This document shows positions 1 through 6,882 of a stretch of 64,000 bases of DNA, piece by piece. The notes under the pieces are model-generated. The model did no database searches, was not told the origin of the DNA, and worked only from the letters and a program-made list of their open reading frames with translations. Where the stretch lies: the NCBI RefSeq assembly GCF_011758805.1, contig NZ_JAANOW010000001.1, positions 558,001 to 622,000 of the forward strand, written 5' to 3'. The number at the start of each line of letters is the position of its first letter. The stretch's first letter is position 1. A program made the position numbers and the translations under genes. The DNA is from Mycolicibacterium fluoranthenivorans (GTDB lineage Bacteria > Actinomycetota > Actinomycetes > Mycobacteriales > Mycobacteriaceae).

Positions 1-1
1 C

Positions 2-109
2 ACGACCCTCACGTCGATCTCGCTGGAGCACGCGGAAGAGGTGGGTCTTCCGCAGGAGACCGACGCACGAATTGGTGTCCGACGGATGCGACCGCACTGC
101 CTAAAATGA
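2..109 (+). CDS. 3' end of an unidentified gene (partial)
   Basis: An open frame enters from the left edge and ends in TGA at 107-109, giving 35 codons with no recognised motif. It has mixed composition and no stop, so it could be the tail of a gene lying mostly outside the window, but it is too short to identify. The gene at 132 starts 23 bases further on in the same direction. Chance openness in high-GC DNA is a real alternative. Confidence 0.3.
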   Translation, partial: TTLTSISLEHAEEVGLPQETDARIGVRRMRPHCLK

Positions 110-131
110 ACGCCAGCTGTGAAAGTAGGGG

Positions 132-443
132 GTGAAGTCGGTGGGCGAGCCGTTACGGGTTGATCCAGAAGAGTTGGGTATGACCGCGGGTCAGTTGGAG
201 GGACACGGTGTTACCTTCGCGGCTGATCACGAGGCTGCGCACACTAAGGCTGCCGGAGTAACTCTGGGCGCAGCATCTGGCGTGGCGCTGGCCGGGATGC
301 TGTCGGCATGGGAAGAAGAGCGTGCCCAGTTTGGTGCGGTGTTCACAGGTCACGCCGATGCGCATCGGGAGGCCGCCGATCGATACGTGCAAGGTGATGC
401 CGGAGGGGCCGCAGACATCGACGGCGCTGCGTCGTCGATGTAG
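132..443 (+). CDS. EspC/DUF2580-like type VII secretion substrate
   Basis: The product is 103 residues, small and helical. It begins with the L-x-V-D-P-x-E-L pattern and an alanine-rich helical pair typical of the EspC/DUF2580 family, whose members are exported by ESX systems and often head toxin cassettes. The start is GTG at 132, chosen because a purine-rich AGTAGGGG lies just upstream. The next gene begins 9 bases after the stop and encodes the N-terminal part of a TNT-type toxin, so this protein is probably the co-secreted partner or chaperone-like subunit. There is no signal peptide, as expected for an ESX substrate. The family assignment is by pattern; its role in secreting the neighbouring toxin is inferred from position. 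Confidence 0.75.
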   Translation: MKSVGEPLRVDPEELGMTAGQLEGHGVTFAADHEAAHTKAAGVTLGAASGVALAGMLSAWEEERAQFGAVFTGHADAHREAADRYVQGDAGGAADIDGAASSM

Positions 444-452
444 GCACCTCGA

Positions 453-1211
453 GTGGGAGTAAGTCTGCAGGAGCTGCTGGATTGGCCCACCGAGATCGGA
501 AATCTCGCGTCGGCCACCCACGCGGTGGCTGCGACGCATAACCGTTCGGCGGAGTTCTACCGGTCATTGGCCAGTGCCTCGACGTGGGAGGGCGCTGCCG
601 GTGCAACTGCCCAGCAGGCGATGGTGGCCAGTGCTGGTGACCATGAGGATGCCGCCGACCGAATTGGCAAGGCTGCCAGGGCGATGGACCATGCGGAGCA
701 GGAATCCGAGTCATTGGCTACCGACGTCAAGACCATTCTCAACGACGCTGCGGCGGCACCAGCCGTGGAGGTAAACACAGCCACCAATGAGGTGATTCCG
801 CCCGATACGTCGTATCTGACAGAGGAAGCCGCAGCCGCAGTGGCTGCGAAAGTTGCCAGCTTGCAGACGCGGATCACGGTGGTGCTTGCCCGGGGTGTCG
901 CGGTTGACGCAGAACTGGCGCAGGCGATTTCGTCGGCATCTGGGGTGCCGGCTGCGAAGGCGCCGCAGCCTACGGCGGCCCAGTCTCCGCCCGCACAACC
1001 GGCACCGCCTCAGCCGAATTCACTCGACGAGGCGCTTGGACAGTTGGCCGGTGGTGACGGTCCGTTGCGGCCGCCGAAACCTCGGCCGCCGATGGATCCC
1101 GCGGAAGCTGAACGCGCCAAGGCGGCATTGCGTCAGGTCATGGCTAATGACGGTGTTCCGCCCGATCAGATCGAGGCGCGAGTCAATGAGTTGCGCGAGT
1201 CAATGAGTTGA
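453..1211 (+). CDS. N-terminal WXG100-like part of a TNT-family toxin (gene broken downstream)
   Basis: The product is 252 residues. The first ~100 form a helical WXG100-like domain with W-E-G near residue 45, followed by a threonine/alanine linker (residues ~105-165) and a proline-rich stretch (~170-220). This is the usual amino-terminal architecture of mycobacterial toxins ending in a TNT NAD-glycohydrolase domain. The frame stops at 1209-1211 only because a 17-bp unit is tandemly duplicated at 1176-1209. Removing one copy joins this frame directly to the one starting at 1211, and the rejoined sequence reads smoothly through E-A-R-V-N-E-L into M-A-Q-A-N-Q. So it is a fragment of a longer toxin of roughly 560 residues. 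It might still be secreted as a separate polypeptide, translationally coupled to the next frame through TGATG. Confidence 0.7.
   Translation: MGVSLQELLDWPTEIGNLASATHAVAATHNRSAEFYRSLASASTWEGAAGATAQQAMVASAGDHEDAADRIGKAARAMDHAEQESESLATDVKTILNDAAAAPAVEVNTATNEVIPPDTSYLTEEAAAAVAAKVASLQTRITVVLARGVAVDAELAQAISSASGVPAAKAPQPTAAQSPPAQPAPPQPNSLDEALGQLAGGDGPLRPPKPRPPMDPAEAERAKAALRQVMANDGVPPDQIEARVNELRESMS
1176..1209 (+). repeat. 17-bp perfect tandem duplication inside the toxin gene
   Basis: The unit gcgcgagtcaatgagtt occurs at 1176-1192 and again, identically, at 1193-1209. Seventeen bases is not a multiple of three, so the second copy shifts the frame and brings in the TGA at 1209-1211. Deleting one copy in silico restores one continuous frame from 453 through 1651. 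Confidence 0.95.
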
Positions 1212-1651
1212 TGGCACAGGCCAATCAACCCTTACCGCCCGCGCCTCGGCCGTCAGATGTCAAGGGCCCGGAGCCGGGATTCGGGGATGGCTTCGCTGAC
1301 ACGTGGTTCGGCACCGAACAGCAGATCAGGAATCTCCTAGGGCAGGGTGGCCCGGGTGAACCTGGGGCGAGGGAATCCTGGCGCGACCTCCTGAAGGGCA
1401 CAGCGGAGCAGTTCAGTGGTCCCTTTGGCCCGCTGAATCCTGCGGTGAACGAGATCAAAGACGCCCTGAAGTCGCCGAACCCCGCGTACTACCTGGGACA
1501 GAAATCCGCTGAGGGCGCGATGACGGCACCCACCCTGATGTTTGGTGGTGAGGGTGCTCTGGCGCGCGCGGGGCTCGATTTACCGGACGGTGTGCCGGAC
1601 GAATTGATCAACACACCCCACGTTTCAGATCCGGTGTTCCGCGCGATCTGA
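1211..1651 (+). CDS. Middle section of the TNT-family toxin (frame fragment)
   Basis: The product is 146 residues from ATG at 1211, which shares one base with the preceding stop. It contains a proline-rich linker, a block around G-F-G-D-G-F-A-D-T-W-F-G-T, and N-P-A-Y-Y-L-G-Q-K. I recognise these as the central linker of mycobacterial TNT-domain toxins, not as a free-standing domain. The frame ends at 1649-1651, and the toxin domain resumes from 1660 one base out of register, so a second frame break lies at roughly 1590-1655. It is probably part of a degraded gene, with no independent function proposed. Confidence 0.55.
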   Translation: MAQANQPLPPAPRPSDVKGPEPGFGDGFADTWFGTEQQIRNLLGQGGPGEPGARESWRDLLKGTAEQFSGPFGPLNPAVNEIKDALKSPNPAYYLGQKSAEGAMTAPTLMFGGEGALARAGLDLPDGVPDELINTPHVSDPVFRAI

Positions 1652-1659
1652 CACCTGAT

Positions 1660-2157
1660 GTGAGCAATCCAGTGCACTCGCCGCTGGATGTTCCGCCTCA
1701 GCCGTTGTCGCCGCACTCCCCACTATTCGACGGATATCACCCGGTCGAACCGGGCCCGGCATTCACAGACGCAGATGGCGGCCTGATTTATCCTGACGAC
1801 AGTTTGCCGAGCAAGCCATACGCCATCGAAGGGACGATAATTCCCCACGCTGAGCTTCCCCAGGGCACAACATTAGACCGGTTCGGCTATCCAGGAGGAG
1901 AGTGGTTATCCCCCGAAGGCACCCCGTTTGCCGAAAGAGCGCTACCGCCGGGCAGTGCGGTTAAGCCCTACTTTGAGTACGTGGTGGCGGATCCTGCGAG
2001 GCTGCCTCCAGGTTGGCGTATCGAGCAGTCGAACGTCGCGCCCTGGTTCAACCAACCCGGCGGTGGCGTGCAATATCGGATTATTGCCCCTGATGGAATC
2101 GACCCCTCCGTCACGGAACTTCTCGAGTCGGGCTATCTGAAAGCAAAGGGTGGGTGA
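1660..2157 (+). CDS. TNT-type NAD glycohydrolase toxin domain (C-terminal fragment)
   Basis: The product is 165 residues and covers essentially a whole TNT domain (the family of the M. tuberculosis CpnT C-terminus, which hydrolyses NAD+). Visible landmarks are P-P-Q-P-L-S-P-H-S-P-L-F-D-G-Y (residues 12-26), L-D-R-F-G with R74, the S-P-E-G-T-P-F segment (84-90), P-G-W-R-I-E-Q (118-124) and G-G-V-Q-Y-R with Q138. R74 and Q138 sit where CpnT has its catalytic-site Arg and Gln. The position I align with CpnT Tyr765 is W82 here, which may affect activity. No secretion domain is attached because the gene is frameshifted upstream. The GTG at 1660 lacks a clear Shine-Dalgarno. The stop overlaps the next gene by one base (TGATG), the usual toxin-immunity arrangement. 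Confidence 0.75.
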   Translation: MSNPVHSPLDVPPQPLSPHSPLFDGYHPVEPGPAFTDADGGLIYPDDSLPSKPYAIEGTIIPHAELPQGTTLDRFGYPGGEWLSPEGTPFAERALPPGSAVKPYFEYVVADPARLPPGWRIEQSNVAPWFNQPGGGVQYRIIAPDGIDPSVTELLESGYLKAKGG

Positions 2158-2630
2158 TGGTTGATTTTGCGCTGCTGAGCAAGAACTGGATGACATGGTC
2201 GGCACGGGCAGGAATGCAAGATCCAGTTGTATCGCTTGACTGTGATGATTGCGACGCAGCTTTCGTCACCGCAGATGAGTCCTACCATGTTCGGCAGGAT
2301 GGGGATTGGTGGATTGTCGATCGGGTGAATGACCGTGGGAAGCGTTACAACAACACGGCGCAACTATCCACCTTCCAGCTTCTGGAGAAGTACTTGATCT
2401 GGACATGGGCTTCGTCAGCCCGCCAAGAGCTTGCTTCAGGACGTCTCGGTGCGGACCTTTATGCGCTCGGTTATTCGCCTGATGTCACTGTGCAGCAAGC
2501 GCGCGAAGGTTTCGCGGAAATCAACTCGGAGTCAGGGTCCGCTGTTCTTTCGGTGGTGAAGGCCACGATCTTCAGCCACCTGATGCTTTTGCCGCTCGAT
2601 GAACTCGAGCAGCTGATCGACGGTGGATGA
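2157..2630 (+). CDS. Putative TNT immunity protein (Imm61/IFT-like)
   Basis: The product is 157 residues, acidic and soluble, with no signal peptide. Its start ATG (2157) shares its first base with the toxin stop, so the two are translationally coupled. It has a conserved-looking D-x-Y-x-V segment (residues ~40-58) with W-W-I-V-D-R, and a helical C-terminus ending L-P-L-D-E-L-E-Q-L. The placement directly after a TNT domain matches the antitoxin IFT of the CpnT system, and small proteins of this kind are classed as Imm61-like in mycobacteria. The frame is intact although the toxin upstream is broken, which suggests selection to keep protection against TNT from related strains. The function is inferred mainly from position. 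Confidence 0.65.
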   Translation: MVDFALLSKNWMTWSARAGMQDPVVSLDCDDCDAAFVTADESYHVRQDGDWWIVDRVNDRGKRYNNTAQLSTFQLLEKYLIWTWASSARQELASGRLGADLYALGYSPDVTVQQAREGFAEINSESGSAVLSVVKATIFSHLMLLPLDELEQLIDGG

Positions 2631-2772
2631 TGGTCCCCTGTGCGGGTCGACCGAGCCTTCGAGATCGGAGGATGTGGTGTGGATTTCTCTGGTTCGTCAG
2701 TGGGGTGAAGATGGGGCACACATCGAATCCTGGTCTGCTCGCGAGACCGCAGAGCTCGGTTACAGTCACCCC

Positions 2773-3318
2773 ATGGTGATCCCCAAGGCCGTGGCGGGGG
2801 TGCTGGCGACAGCGGCCCTCGTCGCGGCCTGCGCGCATGAGAACGCCGCGACACCAACAACACCCGGGTCCGCCACGACCACTAAGGCGTCATCGCCGGC
2901 TGTCCTGCCCGGGGTACCCGCGTTCCTTCCGCAGCCGCCGGCCAACCGTGGTCAGCTCGATCTGATCGGCTACCTCACGGCCCCTGGCCCGGACGGCACC
3001 ACCGTGGCCACGGTGTACTTCCGCGCGCCCGCCGTCACGGCGGTCATCCCGCCCGGGATGGCGGGCCCGCCGCCGTGCGATATCGCCGCGCGCGTCACCG
3101 GCGCGGGCACCGACCACGTGACCGTCGACATCGATCTCACCTTCTCGGCGAGCTCGGCGCAGGCCAACCGGATCATGGCCGACTGCTGGACCGGCGAGGC
3201 GCACAACCCGGTCGTGCGCTCCTATGAGGTGGGCCCGGTCCCGGCCACGGCGAGACTGTTCACCGGGAAGCCGGCACCGGACACCCCGCTGCCCAAACTG
3301 ATGGAGCCGCCCCACTAG
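2773..3318 (+). CDS. Small secreted lipoprotein, unknown function
   Basis: The product is 181 residues from ATG 2773. The first 20 residues form a lipoprotein signal peptide with the lipobox L-V-A-A-C, so lipidation at Cys20 is predicted. A Thr/Ser/Ala-rich spacer follows and then a compact domain with a Cys pair (C-D-I near residue ~108 and D-C-W near ~145) that could form a disulfide. An open frame extends upstream to about 2623, but only the 2773 start gives a signal sequence. It lies 142 bases after the immunity gene and ends 20 bases before a bidirectional terminator. I do not recognise the folded domain. Confidence 0.7.
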   Translation: MVIPKAVAGVLATAALVAACAHENAATPTTPGSATTTKASSPAVLPGVPAFLPQPPANRGQLDLIGYLTAPGPDGTTVATVYFRAPAVTAVIPPGMAGPPPCDIAARVTGAGTDHVTVDIDLTFSASSAQANRIMADCWTGEAHNPVVRSYEVGPVPATARLFTGKPAPDTPLPKLMEPPH

Positions 3319-3338
3319 CGGGGCGGGGCGGCCCAACA

Positions 3339-3380
3339 GAAAAGGCCTACGCTCGGAATCACTCCGGCGCAGGCCTTTTC
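3339..3380. terminator. Bidirectional hairpin terminator
   Basis: A perfect 10-bp stem (GAAAAGGCCT at 3339-3348 with AGGCCTTTTC at 3371-3380) ends in T or A runs on both strands. It separates the lipoprotein gene from the convergent aldehyde dehydrogenase gene. Confidence 0.85.
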
Positions 3381-3396
3381 GCGGTTATATCGAGTT

Positions 3397-4866
3397 CTAC
3401 TCTGGCGTGTACCCGAACGGCAGCAGCACGCTCTTGGACTCGCAGTAGCCCGAGATGCCCTCCGGCCCGCACTCGCGGCCGATACCGGAGTTCTTGTACC
3501 CACCGAACGGTGCACCCGCATCGAAGGCGTACATGTTGATCCCGTAGGTGCCGGTGCGGATCTGCTTGGCGATCTCCACGGCCTTGGCGTAGTCGGTGGT
3601 GTACACCGAACCGGCCAGGCCGTAGACCGAGTCGTTGGCGATGCGCACCGCGTCGGCCTCGTCGTCGAACGGGATCACCACGAGAACGGGTCCGAAGATC
3701 TCCTCCTGCGCGATGGTCATCGAGTTGTCCACATCGGCGAACACCGTCGGCTGCACGAACCAGCCGCTGTCCAGGCCCTCGGGGCGGCCGCCGCCGGTGA
3801 CGATGCGCGCACCCTCCTCGAGGCCCTTCTTGATGTAGCCCTCGACGCGCTCGCGCTGCTTCTCGCTGATCAGCGGGCCGATCATGGCGGCCGGGTCATC
3901 GGGGGTGCCGGCGGCCATTCCGGACGCCGCGGCGGCCACCTTCTCGACCACCTCGTCGTAGCGCGATCGCGGGGCCAGGATGCGGGTCTGGCCCACGCAG
4001 GCCTGCCCGGAGTTCATCAGGCCCGAGAAGATCAGCATCGGCAGCGTCGAATCCAGGTCGGCGTCCTCCAGGATGATCGCCGCGGACTTGCCGCCCAGTT
4101 CCAGCGTGCACGGCTTGAGCTTCTCGGCCGCGATCTTGCCGATCTCCTTGCCGACCGCGCTGGACCCGGTGAAGGTGAACTTGTCCAGCGCCGGGTTGTC
4201 GGTCAGCGCGCGGCCGGTCTCGACACCACCGGGCACCACCGAGAGCACGCCCTCGGGCAGGCCGGCCTCGGCGAACACGTCGGCCATCAGGTTGGTGGTC
4301 AGCGGGGTTTCGGCGGCCGGCTTGAGCACGATGGTGCAGCCGGCCAGCAGGGCGGGGCCCAGCTTGTTGGCGGCCAGGAAGAACGGCACGTTCCAGGCCA
4401 CCACGGCGCCGACGACACCGATGGGCTCCTTGAGCACCAGGGTCTGCCCGTAGAGCCCGTCGCGGATGTCCTGCCAGGCGAACTTGTCCGCTGCCGAGGC
4501 GTAGAACTGCAGGGTCGAGACGGCGGCGCCGTACTGCATCATGTCGACGATGGTCTGCGGCTGGCCGGTCTCCAGCATGAGCAGGTGCTTGAACTCCTCG
4601 GCGCGGGCCTCGATCAGCTCGACGGCCTTGGCGAGTACCGCCTCGCGCTCCTTCGGGGACATCCGCGGCCACGGGCCCTCGTCGAATGCCTTGCGGGCTG
4701 CGGCGCACGCGGCGTCCACGTCCGCCTTCGCGGCCAGCGGAACCTGGCCGACCTTCTGTTCGGTCGCGGGGGAGAAAACCTCGATGACCTCCGAGGTCGA
4801 CGGTTCAACCCACTGACCACCGATGAACAGCTTGTCCCATGTCGTCTTGAACGCCGTCTGTGTCAT
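3397..4866 (-). CDS. NAD(P)+-dependent aldehyde dehydrogenase
   Basis: The product is 489 residues, standard for the aldehyde dehydrogenase superfamily, and oxidises an aldehyde to the acid in the cytoplasm. Motifs include P-W-N-V-P (cofactor site, P-x-N-x-P type), F-T-G-S near residue ~230, the general-base region L-E-L-G-G-K with Glu256, and the nucleophile in G-Q-A-C-V-G with Cys290. I chose ATG 4866; an in-frame GTG at 4875 would add three residues. By order and sequence this is the counterpart of M. tuberculosis Rv0223c. The substrate is not evident. The gene is convergent with the lipoprotein gene across a terminator. Confidence 0.92.
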   Translation of the reverse strand: MTQTAFKTTWDKLFIGGQWVEPSTSEVIEVFSPATEQKVGQVPLAAKADVDAACAAARKAFDEGPWPRMSPKEREAVLAKAVELIEARAEEFKHLLMLETGQPQTIVDMMQYGAAVSTLQFYASAADKFAWQDIRDGLYGQTLVLKEPIGVVGAVVAWNVPFFLAANKLGPALLAGCTIVLKPAAETPLTTNLMADVFAEAGLPEGVLSVVPGGVETGRALTDNPALDKFTFTGSSAVGKEIGKIAAEKLKPCTLELGGKSAAIILEDADLDSTLPMLIFSGLMNSGQACVGQTRILAPRSRYDEVVEKVAAAASGMAAGTPDDPAAMIGPLISEKQRERVEGYIKKGLEEGARIVTGGGRPEGLDSGWFVQPTVFADVDNSMTIAQEEIFGPVLVVIPFDDEADAVRIANDSVYGLAGSVYTTDYAKAVEIAKQIRTGTYGINMYAFDAGAPFGGYKNSGIGRECGPEGISGYCESKSVLLPFGYTPE

Positions 4867-4920
4867 GGCCGTCACATTACCCAGTTCTGGGCAAAACGAG
4901 AACCTGTTCCATCGGCGGCC

Positions 4921-5685
4921 TCAGGTGGGCCGCAACACCAGCACCAGATTGCTCACCGCGAATTCCCGAAACCCCGGAACCTTGGTCATCCACCATGCCC
5001 ATCGCGGGTGGTAGCGGGGATATGCGGCGACCAGCGCGCCGGTCGAGCGGGCCCACTGCAATCCGTCCGCCGCGGACACCGCGAACAACGACGAACCGTA
5101 GTCGTTCTTCGGCCGGTGCCCGTGTCTGCGGGTGTACCGCCGCGCCGCGCGGGCCCCACCCAGGTAGTGCGTCAGCCCCATCTCGTGACCACCGAACGGC
5201 CCCAGCCACACCGTGTAGGACAGCACCACCAGCCCGCCGGGCCGGGTCACCCGCAGCATCTCGTTACCCAGCCGCCACGGGTGCCGGACGTGCTCGGCCA
5301 CGTTCGACGACAGGCAGATGTCGACGCTGCCATCGGCGAATGGCAGCGCCAGCCCCGAGGCGCGGACGAACATTCCGCTGCCGGGCTCACTCGCAGGTCC
5401 GGCGTGCATTTCCGTCGGATCCGGTTCCACCCCGAGATAGGTCAGTCCGGCTGCCTCGAATGCCGCGGAGAAGTAGCCGGGGCCACCGCCGACGTCGAGC
5501 ACCGTCCGGCCGGCGACCGGTGACGAGGTGGTACCGGCCCACAGGTCGGCCACCATGGCGGCCGTGTCGGCGGCCAGCGCGCCGTAGAAGCGGGCCGGAT
5601 CGCTCTGCTCGAAGCGGAATGCCCCCAGCAACCCGGCCGACCGGCGCAGTGTCGCTCGCCGGGCGAACGAGTCCAAGGGACGCAC
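4921..5685 (-). CDS. Class I SAM-dependent methyltransferase (Rv0224c type)
   Basis: The product is 254 residues. The SAM-binding motif L-D-V-G-G-G-P-G-Y-F is at residues 63-72, followed by V-E-P-D (motif II acidic residue) and L-P-F-A-D-G-S-V-D-I-C (motif III/IV), which places it in the Methyltransf_11-like class. The N-terminal ~50 residues are basic and helical. It sits beside a divergently transcribed glycosyltransferase in the conserved envelope block, where the M. tuberculosis equivalent is Rv0224c. The acceptor is unknown; a lipid or glycan intermediate is a guess from context. Confidence 0.88.
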   Translation of the reverse strand: MRPLDSFARRATLRRSAGLLGAFRFEQSDPARFYGALAADTAAMVADLWAGTTSSPVAGRTVLDVGGGPGYFSAAFEAAGLTYLGVEPDPTEMHAGPASEPGSGMFVRASGLALPFADGSVDICLSSNVAEHVRHPWRLGNEMLRVTRPGGLVVLSYTVWLGPFGGHEMGLTHYLGGARAARRYTRRHGHRPKNDYGSSLFAVSAADGLQWARSTGALVAAYPRYHPRWAWWMTKVPGFREFAVSNLVLVLRPT

Positions 5686-5718
5686 CCGCTCAACCTACTC
5701 ACCGGTACTCTCGACACG

Positions 5719-6882
5719 ATGTCCGAACGCCGCCCCGTCCGCTCAGTACTGCTGTTGTGCTGGCGTGACACGGGGCATCCGCAGGGTGGCGGCAGTGAGG
5801 CGTACCTGCAGCGCATCGGCACCCGGTTGGCGGCCGACGGGGTCCACGTCACGTTGCGCACCGCGCGCTATCCGGGCGCGCCGCGCCGCGAAGTGCTCGA
5901 CGGGGTGACCGTCAGCCGGGGCGGCGGCGCGTACTCCGTCTACATCTGGGCCGGTGTGGTCATGGTGCTGGCCCGGCTGGGGCTGGGCCCGCTACGCCGG
6001 TCTCGGCCCGACGTCGTCATCGACACCCAGAACGGTATCCCGTTCCTGGCCCGGCTCGCGTACGGCCGACGCTCCCTGGTGCTGGTACATCACTGCCATC
6101 GCGAACAGTGGCCGGTGGCCGGACGTCGCACCGGCAGGTTCGGCTGGTTCGTGGAATCGACGTTGTCGCCGCACCTGCACCGGCGCAATCAGTACGTCAC
6201 CGTCTCGCTGCCCTCCGCCCGGGAACTCGTCGAACTCGGTGTGGGCAAGAACCGGATTGCGGTGGTGCGCAACGGACTTGACGCGGCGCCGGCATGCACC
6301 CTGGAACTGCCGCGCTCGGCGACGCCGCGGGTGGCCGTGTTGTCGAGGCTGGTGCCGCACAAGCAGATCGAGGACGCGCTGGATGCCATCGCGGCATTGC
6401 GGCCGCAGCTGCCGGATCTGCACCTGGATATCGTCGGCGGCGGGTGGTGGGAGGACCGGCTGGTCGCGCACGCTGCCAGGATCGGGATCGCCGACGCGGT
6501 GACCTTTCACGGGCACGTCGGTGACGACATCAAACACCAAGTGATCCAACAAAGTTGGGTACACCTGATGCCCTCCCGCAAGGAAGGCTGGGGGCTGGCC
6601 GTGATCGAGGCCGCCCAGCACGGTGTCCCGACCATCGGCTACCGGTCCTCCGGCGGGCTGACCGATTCGATCGTCGACGGGGTCACCGGCCTGCTGGTCG
6701 ACGGCCCGGGTGAGCTCGCCGACAGCATGGCGCGGTTGTTGACCGATCCGGTGCTGCGCATCGAGCTCGGCGCCAAGGCGCAGGCGCGCAGCACCGAGTT
6801 CTCCTGGCAGCAGAGTGCCGATGCGATGCGGGTGGTGTTGGAGGCGGTACACGCCGGCAGCTACGTCAGCGGCGTGGTGTAG
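5719..6882 (+). CDS. GT4-family glycosyltransferase (Rv0225 type)
   Basis: The product is 387 residues in a GT-B fold. The N-terminal acceptor domain has the glycine-rich H-P-Q-G-G-G-S-E-A-Y loop at residues 20-29. The C-terminal donor domain carries S-R-K-E-G-W-G-L-A-V-I-E, the E-x7-E motif that binds the sugar nucleotide in GT4 enzymes. There is no signal peptide and one hydrophobic patch near residue ~75, so it probably acts on the cytoplasmic face of the membrane. The start is 33 bases from the divergent methyltransferase, and the 3' end overlaps the convergent membrane-protein gene by 22 bases. Orthologues in this order occur across mycobacteria and corynebacteria next to pgfA and tmaT, suggesting a role in cell-envelope glycolipid synthesis. 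Confidence 0.9.
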   Translation: MSERRPVRSVLLLCWRDTGHPQGGGSEAYLQRIGTRLAADGVHVTLRTARYPGAPRREVLDGVTVSRGGGAYSVYIWAGVVMVLARLGLGPLRRSRPDVVIDTQNGIPFLARLAYGRRSLVLVHHCHREQWPVAGRRTGRFGWFVESTLSPHLHRRNQYVTVSLPSARELVELGVGKNRIAVVRNGLDAAPACTLELPRSATPRVAVLSRLVPHKQIEDALDAIAALRPQLPDLHLDIVGGGWWEDRLVAHAARIGIADAVTFHGHVGDDIKHQVIQQSWVHLMPSRKEGWGLAVIEAAQHGVPTIGYRSSGGLTDSIVDGVTGLLVDGPGELADSMARLLTDPVLRIELGAKAQARSTEFSWQQSADAMRVVLEAVHAGSYVSGVV

